A stretch of 64,000 bases of DNA from Streptomyces cinnamoneus (GTDB lineage: Bacteria > Actinomycetota > Actinomycetes > Streptomycetales > Streptomycetaceae). A model generated the notes under the pieces. The model was not told where the DNA came from. It searched no databases and saw only the letters and a list, made by a program, of their open reading frames with translations. The stretch's first letter is position 1. Each line of letters begins with the position of its first letter. The DNA lies in NCBI RefSeq assembly GCF_002939475.1, contig NZ_PKFQ01000001.1, forward strand, positions 4,709,001 to 4,773,000. The letters are read 5' to 3'. The translations under genes were made by a program, and so were the position numbers. Positions 1 to 8,099 of the stretch are shown here, one piece after another.

Positions 1-242
1 GCCGCGCCGCCCGCGTAAATGGCGGCCGGTACGGCTACGAACGTATACGCGGTATAGAGGTCGCCGCCCAGCAGGAACCAGGTGACCCAGGTACCGAACG
101 AACGGCCGCCGAGGCCCCATTCGTCGAGGTTTTCCGCGTTCTCGGCCCGCCGCCATTTCGCGGCCATGAAGCCCATGACGGTGACCGCGAGGAAGAAGAA
201 GATGAACACGGCGAGTGCCACGCCGTTGACGCCGTCCTTCAT
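1..242 (-). CDS. Sodium:solute symporter, N-terminal part (cut by window start)
   Basis: About 80 residues are visible, starting MKDGVNGVALAVFIFF. There is a first membrane segment, then a Gly-rich stretch (EWGLGGRSFGTWVTWFLLGG) typical of the N-terminus of the SSS family, which couples Na+ influx to uptake of small solutes such as monocarboxylates. The ATG at 242 overlaps the TGA of the upstream DUF3311 gene (ATGA), so the two are translationally coupled. That pairing is common in actinobacteria. The substrate cannot be told from this fragment. Confidence 0.8.
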   Translation of the reverse strand, partial: MKDGVNGVALAVFIFFFLAVTVMGFMAAKWRRAENAENLDEWGLGGRSFGTWVTWFLLGGDLYTAYTFVAVPAAIYAGGA

Positions 243-508
243 CGGCCCGCACCCCTTCCGCGCGTCCGCTCATGACGTCGTACGAGCACGTAGGCGATGA
301 CCGTGAGCAGGGTCGATATGACGACCCACAGCATCTGGTACCAGTAGAAGAAGGGGATTCCTATAAAGGACGGGGTGACCCGGGCATAGGAGCCGACCCA
401 CAGCATCGCCACGAAGGGGATCGCGAGGCATACGCCCGCGACGAACAGCGGAACGGGCACGACCGGTTTGCGGCCGTCCGCGGGTGGTTGCTCGGGTGGT
501 TCCGACAT
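239..508 (-). CDS. DUF3311 family small membrane protein
   Basis: 89 residues with two hydrophobic segments (VPLFVAGVCLAIPFVAMLWV and a second near FFYWYQMLWVVISTLLTVIAYVLV) and a basic C-terminus. This is the layout of DUF3311 proteins encoded directly before SSS-family symporters. I chose the ATG at 508, preceded by a GGGACGGAG purine stretch, over a longer frame whose extra 29 residues look non-coding. It is probably an accessory subunit or stability factor for the coupled symporter; this role is inferred from gene order only. Confidence 0.75.
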   Translation of the reverse strand: MSEPPEQPPADGRKPVVPVPLFVAGVCLAIPFVAMLWVGSYARVTPSFIGIPFFYWYQMLWVVISTLLTVIAYVLVRRHERTRGRGAGR

Positions 509-670
509 GCGGTGACTCCGTCCCTGCGCGATCACTTGCGTAATGCGCAGGAAATCTAGGGGAGGGAGCCTCCGGACGTCACCCCCTATCCGCATATCGG
601 TATGACAACGCCGCGGGGCCGGGGGCGGCGGTGTCGCCCGCCGCCGTCCGGCCCGTACCGCGCGCGGCGC

Positions 671-1174
671 TCAGCGACCCGTCTCCCCGCGGTTCACGGC
701 CATCACCACCACGGCCCCCGCCATGATCAGACGATCCGTCAAGGCGTCTATCTGCCGTCGCTGTTCGGCCGGCAGCCGCCAGTCCTCCCACCACGAGGTC
801 TCCTGCGCCGAGGGCGGTGCCTGCCACTCGGCGGCCCAGTCCTGGGCGAGCTGCGCGGCGAGGGGGACGGCCGAGCGGGCCAGGTTCGCGTACGCGGCCA
901 GGAGCGCCACCATGGGGCCGTCCGCCAGCCAGTCGCGCCAGGCCGCCAGCAGCCCGTCCGCGAGGTGGGACACGTCCTCCAGCCACAGCACGTGCTGGGT
1001 CACCCAGCCCTGGGGGCTGGGGCAGGCGGGCATGCCCGGCAGGAGGCGGGGCGGCAGTCCGTCGCGACGGGTCAGGAAGTCCCGGGCGAGGGTCAGCTCG
1101 TAGTCCGAAGGGGTCCAGGAGCGCTCATTGAGGGCGATCGCGGCGGCATCGACGGCATCGACGGCGTGGCTCAT
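671..1174 (-). CDS. Hypothetical protein, no recognised family
   Basis: 167 residues, soluble, Trp- and Ala-rich, with an alpha-helical look (segments HVLWLEDVSHLADGLLAAW and ALTDRLIMAGAVVVMAVN). There is no signal peptide and no catalytic motif that I recognise. The ATG at 1174 is used because the preceding 25 residues of the open frame look like non-coding sequence; the ribosome site there (GGTGGCGGG) is weak. It lies downstream of dasR on the same strand with a 129-bp gap, so it may be its own unit. Confidence 0.6.
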   Translation of the reverse strand: MSHAVDAVDAAAIALNERSWTPSDYELTLARDFLTRRDGLPPRLLPGMPACPSPQGWVTQHVLWLEDVSHLADGLLAAWRDWLADGPMVALLAAYANLARSAVPLAAQLAQDWAAEWQAPPSAQETSWWEDWRLPAEQRRQIDALTDRLIMAGAVVVMAVNRGETGR

Positions 1175-1272
1175 CCCGCCACCGTACGTGGTCGCTTCCG
1201 GCGGTCCGGGCTCCAGGGCCAAGTCGTGCACCGGACCCCTACGCGACACCCACGGGACGCCCCCCCCGGGGC

Positions 1273-1320
1273 GCCGCCCGGCCAGGGGTCACTCGGCCGG
1301 GGGTCACTCGGCCGGGCGGC
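1273..1320 (-). terminator. Possible dasR terminator with 15-bp tandem duplication
   Basis: Arms GCCGCCCGGCC (1273-1283) and GGCCGGGCGGC (1310-1320) are perfectly complementary over 11 bp. Between them GGGTCACTCGGCCGG occurs twice in tandem (1286-1300 and 1301-1315), and the second copy contains the dasR stop codon. The hairpin lacks a U-run, as is usual in Streptomyces. Confidence 0.4.
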
Positions 1321-2068
1321 GCAGCCGGGCCACGAACTTGTACCGGTCGCCCCGGTACACCGACCTGACCCACTCCACCGGCTTGCCCTCCGCGTCCAGC
1401 GAGTGGCGGGAGAGCATGAGCATGGGCAGGCCCACGTCCGTGCCCAGCAGGCCCGCCTCGCGGGGCGTGGCCAGGGACGTCTCGATGGTCTCCTCCGCCT
1501 CGGCGAGGTGGATGCCGTACACCTCGGCGAGGGCCGTGTAGAGCGAGGTGTACTTCGCCAGGCTCCGGCGCAGGGCCGGGAAGCGCTTCGCCGACAGATG
1601 GGTGGTCTCGATGGCCATGGGCTCGCCGCTGGCGAGTCGCAGCCGTTCGATGCGCAGGACGCGGCCGCCCGTGGTGATGTCCAGCAGCCGGGCGAGGCGG
1701 TCGTCGGCGGTGACGTAGCCGATGTCGAGGAGCTGGGAGGTGGGCTCCAGGCCCTGGGCGCGCATGTCCTCCGTGTAGGAGGTCAGTTGCAGCGCCTGGG
1801 AGACCTTCGGCTTCGCGACGAAGGTCCCCTTGCCCTGGATGCGCTCCAGCCGCCCCTCGACGACCAGTTCCTGGAGGGCCTGACGCACCGTGGTGCGCGA
1901 GGTGTCGAACTCGGCGGCGAGCGTGCGCTCCGGGGGGACCGGGGTGCCCGGGGGCATGGTTTCGGTCATTTCCAGCAAGTGGCGTTTGAGGCGGTAATAC
2001 TTGGGAACGCGCGCCGTCCGCGCACCGCCCGAAGCGCCGCTCTCCGCTGTCCCGCCCTCGGTCGCCAT
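1304..2068 (-). CDS. dasR: DasR, GntR/HutC-family regulator of N-acetylglucosamine metabolism
   Basis: 254 residues. An N-terminal winged helix-turn-helix (PPERTLAAEFDTSRTTVRQA ... VVEGRLERIQGKGTF) is followed by a UTRA effector domain (SQALQLTSYTEDMRAQGLEP onwards). The sequence is close to S. coelicolor DasR from memory. DasR represses chitin/GlcNAc uptake and catabolism and links them to development and antibiotic production; GlcN-6-P and related sugar phosphates release it. It is divergent from dasA, and dre operators lie in the shared upstream region. I chose the ATG at 2068 because GGGAAGG precedes it at good spacing; an upstream start would add only 13 residues. Confidence 0.93.
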   Translation of the reverse strand: MATEGGTAESGASGGARTARVPKYYRLKRHLLEMTETMPPGTPVPPERTLAAEFDTSRTTVRQALQELVVEGRLERIQGKGTFVAKPKVSQALQLTSYTEDMRAQGLEPTSQLLDIGYVTADDRLARLLDITTGGRVLRIERLRLASGEPMAIETTHLSAKRFPALRRSLAKYTSLYTALAEVYGIHLAEAEETIETSLATPREAGLLGTDVGLPMLMLSRHSLDAEGKPVEWVRSVYRGDRYKFVARLRRPAE

Positions 2069-2229
2069 GGCGTGCCTTCCCGACTCCGATGATCCTGCTG
2101 CCGTCACCGGCTCCTCCGTCTATAGCGGTCACATGGTGGCACGGGCCGAGCCCGAGGGGACCGGAGATACCCGGCTCGACCTTGAGGTGTCGGTCCGGTA
2201 ACGGAGCCGACAGCGACTCTTATACACCC

Positions 2230-2258
2230 TTGACACCCCAAAAGGTCTAGGCCAAGCT
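2230..2258 (+). promoter_or_regulatory. dasA promoter (-35/-10)
   Basis: TTGACA (2230-2235), a 17-bp spacer, then CAAGCT (2253-2258) as a weak -10. The first dre (2241-2256) fills the spacer, so DasR bound there would block RNA polymerase directly. The start site has not been mapped; this is read from sequence only. Confidence 0.5.
2241..2256 (+). promoter_or_regulatory. DasR operator (dre) 1
   Basis: AAAGGTCTAGGCCAAG resembles the dre consensus ACTGGTCTAGACCACT (core GGTCTAGNCC matches). It overlaps the proposed dasA -10/-35 spacer. Confidence 0.65.
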
Positions 2259-2264
2259 GCGGGC

Positions 2265-2280
2265 ACTGGTCTAAACCATT
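2265..2280 (+). promoter_or_regulatory. DasR operator (dre) 2
   Basis: ACTGGTCTAAACCATT matches the 16-bp dre consensus at 14 of 16 positions. It lies 33-48 bases before the dasA GTG start, just downstream of the predicted -10, and is the strongest dre in the window. Confidence 0.85.
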
Positions 2281-2312
2281 AAAGACCACATTCGGTCCTT
2301 GAGGAGAGTGCT

Positions 2313-3584
2313 GTGAAGCGTGGGCTCATAGCGGCGACGGGTGTCGCGGCCATGTTGGTGAGTGTTGCGGCCTGTGGGTCCAGCGACAGTGACAAGGCGA
2401 CCGACGCCGGCGGTTCCCGGGGCAAGACCCTGACCGTCTGGTTCATGGATGGCTCGAATCCTGCGGGCTGGACGGACGCGGTCAAGACCGAGTTCGAACA
2501 GAAGACCGGGGCGAAGCTGGACATCCAGATCCAGAAGTGGGACGGCATCCAGCAGAAGCTGACCACCGCCCTCTCCGAGTCCACACCCCCGGACGTCATC
2601 GAGATCGGCAACACCCAGACCCCGTCCTACGCCGAGACCGGCGGCCTCGCGGAGCTCGACGACCTGAAGAAGGAGATCGGCGGGGACTGGACCGAGTCCC
2701 TCAACAAGCCGTCCGTCTTCGAGGGCAAGCAGTACGCCGCCCCCTGGTGGGCGGCCAACCGCGTCGTCGTCTACAACAAGAAGATCTGGGCCGACGCGGG
2801 CATCACGGACGTCCCCAGGACCCGGGCCGAGTTCTTCAAGGACCTCGAAGCGATTCAGAGCAAGGGCGAGGCCGAGCCCCTCTACCTCCCGGGCCAGAAC
2901 TGGTACTTCTTCGACGGCCTGACCATCGGCGCCGGCGCCGACCTGGTGAAGAAGGACGGCAAGAAGTACGTCTCCAACCTCGGCGACCCGAAGGTCGCCA
3001 AGGCCATGGAGGTCTACAAGCAGTACCAGTCCTTCAGCAAGGCCCCCAAGGACAAGGACGAGGCCACCCCGCAGCAGGCGGACGTCTTCGCCAAGGGGAA
3101 GACCGGCGCGTTCATCGGCATGGGCTGGGAGGCCGACACCGCGGTCAAGGCCAACCCGGAGATCAAGAAGGACATCGGCTACTTCACCGTCCCCGGTGAG
3201 AGCGCCGACAAGCCCGAGGGCGTGTTCCTCGGCGGCTCCAACCTCGCCGTCGCCGAGGGCAGCAAGAAGAAGGACCTCGCCAAGGAGTTCCTGAAGATCG
3301 CGCTGTCCGACAAGAACGAGGGCGCGCTGGCCAAGGAGGTCGGCTCCATCCCCAACAAGGACGCCCTGCTGGCCCACGTGAAGGGCAACGCCGTCGCCGA
3401 GGCCGCCGCGCCCGCCGCCAAGAGCGGCGGCACCACGCCGCTGATCCCCGAATGGGCCAACGTCGAGAACGCGCCCAACCCGATCAAGGCCTACATGACG
3501 GCCGTCCTGAACGGCAAGTCCCCCGAGGAAGCCGCCAAGCAGGTCGAGGCCGACATGAACAAGCGCCTCAGCCAGAAGCAGTGA
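2313..3584 (+). CDS. dasA: DasA, sugar ABC transporter substrate-binding lipoprotein
   Basis: 423 residues. A short signal peptide ends in a lipobox (VSVAAC, Cys 21), so the protein is a membrane-anchored lipoprotein outside the cell. The rest is a family 1 solute-binding fold (TLTVWFMDGSNPAGW ... PPDVIEIGNTQTPSYAETGG). DasA binds chitobiose/N-acetylglucosamine oligomers and feeds the DasB-DasC permeases; the ATPase (MsiK in Streptomyces) is encoded elsewhere. The GTG at 2313 has GAGGAG at 2301-2306. It heads the das operon under two dre sites. Identity rests on sequence similarity plus dasR and dasBCD around it. Confidence 0.93.
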   Translation: MKRGLIAATGVAAMLVSVAACGSSDSDKATDAGGSRGKTLTVWFMDGSNPAGWTDAVKTEFEQKTGAKLDIQIQKWDGIQQKLTTALSESTPPDVIEIGNTQTPSYAETGGLAELDDLKKEIGGDWTESLNKPSVFEGKQYAAPWWAANRVVVYNKKIWADAGITDVPRTRAEFFKDLEAIQSKGEAEPLYLPGQNWYFFDGLTIGAGADLVKKDGKKYVSNLGDPKVAKAMEVYKQYQSFSKAPKDKDEATPQQADVFAKGKTGAFIGMGWEADTAVKANPEIKKDIGYFTVPGESADKPEGVFLGGSNLAVAEGSKKKDLAKEFLKIALSDKNEGALAKEVGSIPNKDALLAHVKGNAVAEAAAPAAKSGGTTPLIPEWANVENAPNPIKAYMTAVLNGKSPEEAAKQVEADMNKRLSQKQ

Positions 3585-3592
3585 CCCGCCGC

Positions 3593-3633
3593 TTTCCGTA
3601 CGGGCAGGCCCACGGCGCCGGCCCGTACGGAAA
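3593..3633 (+). promoter_or_regulatory. Stem-loop between dasA and dasB
   Basis: Perfect 13-bp arms TTTCCGTACGGGC (3593-3605) and GCCCGTACGGAAA (3621-3633) flank a 15-nt loop. It lies 9 bases after the dasA stop and 45 bases before dasB. Such hairpins often let the binding-protein mRNA outlive, or outnumber, the permease part of an operon by partial termination or 3'-end protection. There is no U-tract. Confidence 0.6.
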
Positions 3634-3677
3634 CGCGTAGACGCAACACGGTTCGACAGGGGAGAAGGCGGACGACG

Positions 3678-4655
3678 ATGTCAGCGCAGACCGAAGAGGC
3701 GACGGCCGCCCCGCCGGCGCCGACGACCGGCAAGGGGGGCGCCCCGCCGCCCCGCCCGGGCCGCACACGGGCCGGACGCGCCGTCCCGTACGTGCTGATC
3801 CTCCCCGCCGCCGCCCTCCTCGTGCTGCTGGGCTGGACGATGGTGAAGAACGGCCTGCTGTCGTTCCAGAACCTCAACCGGCGCCAGCTCATCCGGCACG
3901 TCACCGAGTGGACGGGCGCAGGCAACTACCGGGACGCCCTCGGCAGCGCGGAGTTCTGGGGCGTCACCGGCCGGTCCGTCGTCTTCACCGCCGCCAACGT
4001 CGTCCTGATCATGGTGCTGGGCTGCCTCATCGGCCTGCTGCTCGCCCGGCTCGGCACGAAGACGCGCCTGCTGCTCTCGCTCGGCCTCCTCCTCCCCTGG
4101 GCCATGCCCGTCGTCGCCGCGACCACCGTCTTCCAATGGCTGTTCGACCAGCGCTACGGCATCGTCAACCACCTGCTGGACCAGGCCGGCTGGCACTCCA
4201 TGGCCGGCTACAACTGGACCGGCGACCAGCTGTCGACGTTCTTCGTCATCACCGTGCTGATCGTCTGGCAGTCGATCCCCTTCGTGGCGATCAACCTCTA
4301 CGCCGCCACGACCACGATCCCCACGGAGCTGTACGAGGCGGCCTCGCTGGACGGCGCGGGCACCTGGAAGCAGTTCACCTCCGTGACCTTCCCCTTCCTG
4401 AAGCCCTTCTTCCTCGCCACCACCTTCCTTGAGGTCATCTGGGTCTTCAAGGCGTTCACCCAGGTCTTCGCGATCAACGAGGGCGGCCCCGACCGGCTCA
4501 CCGAGACGCTGCCCGTCTACGCCTTCACCGAGGGCATCGGCAGCCAGCACTTCGGCATGGGCGCCGCGATCTCCATCCTGACCATCGTGATGCTGCTGGT
4601 CCTGACCGCCTACTACCTGCGCCTTGTGCTCAAGCAAGAGGAGGACGAGCTGTGA
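3678..4655 (+). CDS. dasB: DasB, ABC sugar permease
   Basis: 325 residues: a Pro/Ala-rich cytoplasmic N-terminus of about 35 residues, then six predicted membrane segments. The EAA loop that contacts the ATPase is visible as ELYEAASLDGAGTWKQF followed by TFPFLKP. It belongs to the MalF-type permeases and pairs with DasC to import N-acetylglucosamine oligosaccharides bound by DasA. GGAGAAGG upstream of the ATG at 3678 is the ribosome site. The last codons overlap dasC by 4 bases. Confidence 0.9.
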   Translation: MSAQTEEATAAPPAPTTGKGGAPPPRPGRTRAGRAVPYVLILPAAALLVLLGWTMVKNGLLSFQNLNRRQLIRHVTEWTGAGNYRDALGSAEFWGVTGRSVVFTAANVVLIMVLGCLIGLLLARLGTKTRLLLSLGLLLPWAMPVVAATTVFQWLFDQRYGIVNHLLDQAGWHSMAGYNWTGDQLSTFFVITVLIVWQSIPFVAINLYAATTTIPTELYEAASLDGAGTWKQFTSVTFPFLKPFFLATTFLEVIWVFKAFTQVFAINEGGPDRLTETLPVYAFTEGIGSQHFGMGAAISILTIVMLLVLTAYYLRLVLKQEEDEL

Positions 4656-5557
4656 GGCGTCCCGCCCCGAACCGCACTGTCCCGGGCCGCACCACCCCCA
4701 GCCGCACCGCCCCCAGCCGCCGGACCGGAGCCGGCCCGCTGCTCGGTCGCGTCTGGCCGGGGGCGACGGCGGTCGTCCTCTTCGTCGTCTTCGCGTTCCC
4801 CGTCTACTGGATGTTCGCCACGGCCCTCAAGCCCACCCCGGACATCGTCAGCGAGACCCCCGTCTGGTTCCCCACCAGCCCCACCTTCGAGCACTTCACC
4901 AAGGCCGTGGACGCCGACGGCTTCTGGACGTTCGTCGGCAACTCCCTGACCGTCACCCTGGTCGCCGTCGGGCTCTCGCTCGTCATCGCGCTGCTCGCGT
5001 CGTTCGCCGTCGCCCGCATGCGCTTCAAGGGCCGCAAGAGCTTCATCCTGGTCATGATGATGGCCCAGATGGCCCCCTGGGAGGTCATGACCATCGCCTA
5101 CTACATGATCGTGCGCGACGCGGACATGCTCAACAGCCTGCCGCCCCTCATCGCCATCTACACGGTCATGGTGCTGCCCTTCACCGTCCTGACGCTGCGC
5201 GGCTACGTCGCCGCCGTGCCCAAGGAGCTGGAGGAGTCCGCGATGGTCGACGGCTGCACCCGCACCCAGGCGTTCCTCAAGGTGATCTTCCCGTTGCTCG
5301 CGCCCGGCCTGATGGCCACGTCGCTGTTCGGATTCATCACCGTCTGGAACGAGTTCCCGATGGTCCTGATCCTCAACAAGGACGCCGGGTCCCAGACCCT
5401 GCCCCTCTGGCTCACCGGCTTCCGCACCACCTTCGGCGACGACTGGGGCGCCACCATGGCCGCCTCGTCGCTCTTCGCCGTACCGATCCTCATCCTCTTC
5501 GTGATCCTCCAACGCAAGGCGGTCGGCGGCCTCACGTCCGGCGCGGTGAAGGGCTAG
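4652..5557 (+). CDS. dasC: DasC, ABC sugar permease
   Basis: 301 residues, MalG-type permease. After a basic N-terminus of about 30 residues there are six membrane segments and the EAA loop ELEESAMVDGCTRTQAFLKV followed by FPLLAPG. The GTG start at 4652 overlaps the dasB TGA (GTGA), which implies coupled translation and equal amounts of the two permeases. It is followed by dasD after 11 bases. Confidence 0.9.
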   Translation: MRRPAPNRTVPGRTTPSRTAPSRRTGAGPLLGRVWPGATAVVLFVVFAFPVYWMFATALKPTPDIVSETPVWFPTSPTFEHFTKAVDADGFWTFVGNSLTVTLVAVGLSLVIALLASFAVARMRFKGRKSFILVMMMAQMAPWEVMTIAYYMIVRDADMLNSLPPLIAIYTVMVLPFTVLTLRGYVAAVPKELEESAMVDGCTRTQAFLKVIFPLLAPGLMATSLFGFITVWNEFPMVLILNKDAGSQTLPLWLTGFRTTFGDDWGATMAASSLFAVPILILFVILQRKAVGGLTSGAVKG

Positions 5558-5568
5558 GTACTACAGAC

Positions 5569-7080
5569 ATGACCGCACCCACGTCCCCCCGCACCCTCAC
5601 CCGCGACGCCCTCGCCGTGCTCCAGCCCGGCTTCACGGGCACCACCGCGCCCGACTGGCTGCTGCGCCGGCTCGGCGAGGGCCTCGCCTCCGTCGGACTC
5701 TTCGGCCGCAACATCGCCTCGCCCGAGCAGCTCGCCGCCCTCACCGAGCGGCTGCGCGCCGAGCGCGGCGACGTGCTCGTGGCCATCGACGAGGAAGGCG
5801 GCGACGTCACCCGCCTGGAGGCGCGCACCGGCTCCTCCTTCCCCGGCAACCTCGCCCTCGGCACCGTCGACGACACCGAGCTGACCCGGGCCGTCGCCCA
5901 CGAGCTCGGCCGCCGCCTCGCCGAGTGCGGCGTCAACCTCAACTGGGCGCCCTCCGGCGACGTCAACTCCGACCCGGACAACCCCGTCATCGGCGTACGG
6001 TCCTTCGGCGCCGACCCCACGCTCGTCGCCCGGCACACCGCCGCCTACGTCGACGGCATGCAGTCCGCCGGAGTGGCCGCCTGCACCAAGCACTTCCCCG
6101 GCCACGGCGACACCGCCGTCGACTCCCACCACGACATGCCGCGCATCGACGCGGACCTCGCGACGCTGCACGCCCGCGAACTGGTGCCCTTCCGCGCCGC
6201 GATCGGAGCCGGCACGAAGGCGGTGATGAGCGCCCACATCCTGCTGCCCGCGCTCGACCCCGCCCTGCCCGCCACCCTCAGCCCGACCGCGCTGCACGGG
6301 CTGCTGCGCGCCCCCGTCACCCGGGGCGGCCTCGGCTTCGACGGCCTGATCGTCACCGACGGCATGGAGATGCGGGCGATCTCCGCCACGTACGGGATCG
6401 AGCGCGGCAGCGTCATGGCCCTCGCGGCGGGCGCCGACGCGATCTGCGTCGGCGGCGGACTGGCCGACGAGGCCACCGTGCTGCGCCTGCGCGACGCGCT
6501 CGTCGCGGCCGTCCGCTCCGGCGACCTGCCGGAGGAACGGCTCGCGGACGCGGCCGCCCGGGTGCGGGCCCTGGCGGACTGGACCACGGGCACGGGCGCG
6601 CGGGAGGGGAGCGCGCCCGCCCCCGGAGTGGGCCTCACGGCCGCGCGCCGGGCGCTGCGGGTGACGAGGACGCCGGGGTACGAGCCGCCGGCCGGGCCCG
6701 TGTACGTGGCCGCGTTCACCCCCGGCGCGAACATCGCCGTCGGCGACGAGACGCCGTGGGGCGTGGGCGCGGAGCTGGTGCGGCTGCTGCCCGGCACGCG
6801 GACGCGGACCTACGGCCCCGAGTCGGCCTGCGCGGACGCGGTCCTGACGGCGGCGGGGGAGCGGCGGATCGTCGCCGTCGTCCGCGACGTCCACCGCCAC
6901 CCGTGGATGGCACGCGCGCTGGGCGCGCTGCTGGCCGCGCGGCCGGACACGGTCGTCGTGGAGATGGGCCTCAACGAGGCCCCGCCCACGGGCGCGCTGC
7001 ACATCGCCACACACGGCGCGGCCCGGGTGTGCGGCACGGCCGCGGCGGAGGTCGTGGCGGAGGCCGTGGCGAGTACCTAG
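5569..7080 (+). CDS. dasD: DasD, GH3 beta-N-acetylglucosaminidase
   Basis: 503 residues, glycoside hydrolase family 3. The NagZ-type loop KHFPGHGDTAVDSHHDMP (about residues 176-193) carries the Asp-His acid/base dyad, and IVTDGMEM has the nucleophile Asp. There is no signal peptide, so it acts in the cytoplasm, cleaving imported chitobiose to GlcNAc. The C-terminal third (from about residue 350) is a further GH3 C-terminal alpha/beta region. The ATG at 5569 is 11 bases after dasC, so it belongs to the das operon. The end is convergent with the EamA gene. Confidence 0.88.
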   Translation: MTAPTSPRTLTRDALAVLQPGFTGTTAPDWLLRRLGEGLASVGLFGRNIASPEQLAALTERLRAERGDVLVAIDEEGGDVTRLEARTGSSFPGNLALGTVDDTELTRAVAHELGRRLAECGVNLNWAPSGDVNSDPDNPVIGVRSFGADPTLVARHTAAYVDGMQSAGVAACTKHFPGHGDTAVDSHHDMPRIDADLATLHARELVPFRAAIGAGTKAVMSAHILLPALDPALPATLSPTALHGLLRAPVTRGGLGFDGLIVTDGMEMRAISATYGIERGSVMALAAGADAICVGGGLADEATVLRLRDALVAAVRSGDLPEERLADAAARVRALADWTTGTGAREGSAPAPGVGLTAARRALRVTRTPGYEPPAGPVYVAAFTPGANIAVGDETPWGVGAELVRLLPGTRTRTYGPESACADAVLTAAGERRIVAVVRDVHRHPWMARALGALLAARPDTVVVEMGLNEAPPTGALHIATHGAARVCGTAAAEVVAEAVAST

Positions 7081-7095
7081 GCGGCGGACCCGGGC

Positions 7096-7140
7096 CGTGC
7101 GGGCGGGGGTCACCCCCGGCCGCTCGCCCCCGCCCGCACG
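7096..7140 (+). terminator. Hairpin between dasD and the EamA gene
   Basis: 14-bp perfect arms CGTGCGGGCGGGGG (7096-7109) and CCCCCGCCCGCACG (7127-7140) with a 17-nt loop. The second arm falls within the last codons of the convergent EamA gene. It is a likely terminator for the das operon. Confidence 0.55.
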
Positions 7141-8030
7141 GCACCGGCGCTGGCCACCACCACCAGGACGATCGCCAGGCACTGCGGGGCCGACAGCGTC
7201 TGCCCCAGCACCAGGAACCCGGCCAGCGCCGCGACCGCCGGGGCCAGGCTCATCAGCACCGCGAAGGTCGCCGCCGACAGGCGGCGCAGGGCCAGCAGCT
7301 CCAGCGCGTACGGCACCCCCGAGGACAGCAGCGCCACGGCCGCCCCGAGACCCAGCACGCCCGGTTCGAGCAGCGTGCCGCCCGCGGAGCCGATCCCCAG
7401 CGGCAGGCTCACCAGCGCGGCCACGCCCATCGCCACGGCCAGCCCGTCCAGCCGCGGGAAGCGGGCCCCCGCCCGGGAGTTGAAGACGATGTACGCCGCC
7501 CACATCACGCCCGCCCCCAGCGCGAACCCGGCGCCCGCCGGGTTGAGCCGGTCGAAGCCCTCCTGCCCGAGCAGGAAGACGCCCGCGAGCGCCAGCCCCG
7601 CCCACACCAGGCTCACCGCCCGGCGCGCGGCGACGACGGACAGCAGGAGCGGGCCGAGGACCTCCAAGGTGACCGCCGGGCCCAGCGGGATCCGGTCGAT
7701 CGCCTGGTAGAAGAGGATGTTCATCCCGCCGAGCGCGAGCCCGAACGCCCCGGCGACGGCCCAGTCCGAACGGCTGTGGCCCCGCAGCCGAGGCCGGCAG
7801 AAGGCCAGCAGCAGCACGGCCGCGATCGTCACCCGCAGCGCGACCACACCGAGGGCGCCCGCGCGCGGGAAGAGCAACGCGGCGACGGCGGAGCCGAACT
7901 GCACCGAGACGGTACCGGCCAGCACCAGCCCGATGCCGCCGAGACTGCCGACGCCGGCGGGCGCCGGCGCCGCACGGACACCGCCGGCTGTCGGGGTGCC
8001 GGGAGCCGCAGTGGAGGTCATTTTTGTCAT
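7110..8030 (-). CDS. EamA/DMT family transporter
   Basis: 306 residues with about ten hydrophobic segments arranged as two EamA repeats of five. The N-terminal 27 residues are polar. The sequence (LRVTIAAVLLLAF, MNILFYQAIDRIPLGPAVTLE, GVPYALELLALRRLSAATFAVLMSL, split here) resembles the RhtA-type threonine/homoserine exporters. It is divergent from the LysR gene with a 69-bp gap, so the regulator probably controls it. The ATG at 8030 and an in-frame ATG at 8021 are both possible; GAGG lies just upstream and fits the second slightly better. Confidence 0.85.
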   Translation of the reverse strand: MTKMTSTAAPGTPTAGGVRAAPAPAGVGSLGGIGLVLAGTVSVQFGSAVAALLFPRAGALGVVALRVTIAAVLLLAFCRPRLRGHSRSDWAVAGAFGLALGGMNILFYQAIDRIPLGPAVTLEVLGPLLLSVVAARRAVSLVWAGLALAGVFLLGQEGFDRLNPAGAGFALGAGVMWAAYIVFNSRAGARFPRLDGLAVAMGVAALVSLPLGIGSAGGTLLEPGVLGLGAAVALLSSGVPYALELLALRRLSAATFAVLMSLAPAVAALAGFLVLGQTLSAPQCLAIVLVVVASAGAVRAGASGRG

Positions 8031-8099
8031 GTCCTCACGCTAAAGATCTCGCCCGCTCCCCGTGAAATGCTTGCTGGCCCGCCGTTATGCTTTTGAGGC

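Noticed and set aside
8031..8099. LysR-type operator in the EamA/LysR divergent gap
   Set aside because: Two ATGCTT words occur but no clear T-N11-A palindrome; too weak to list as a site.
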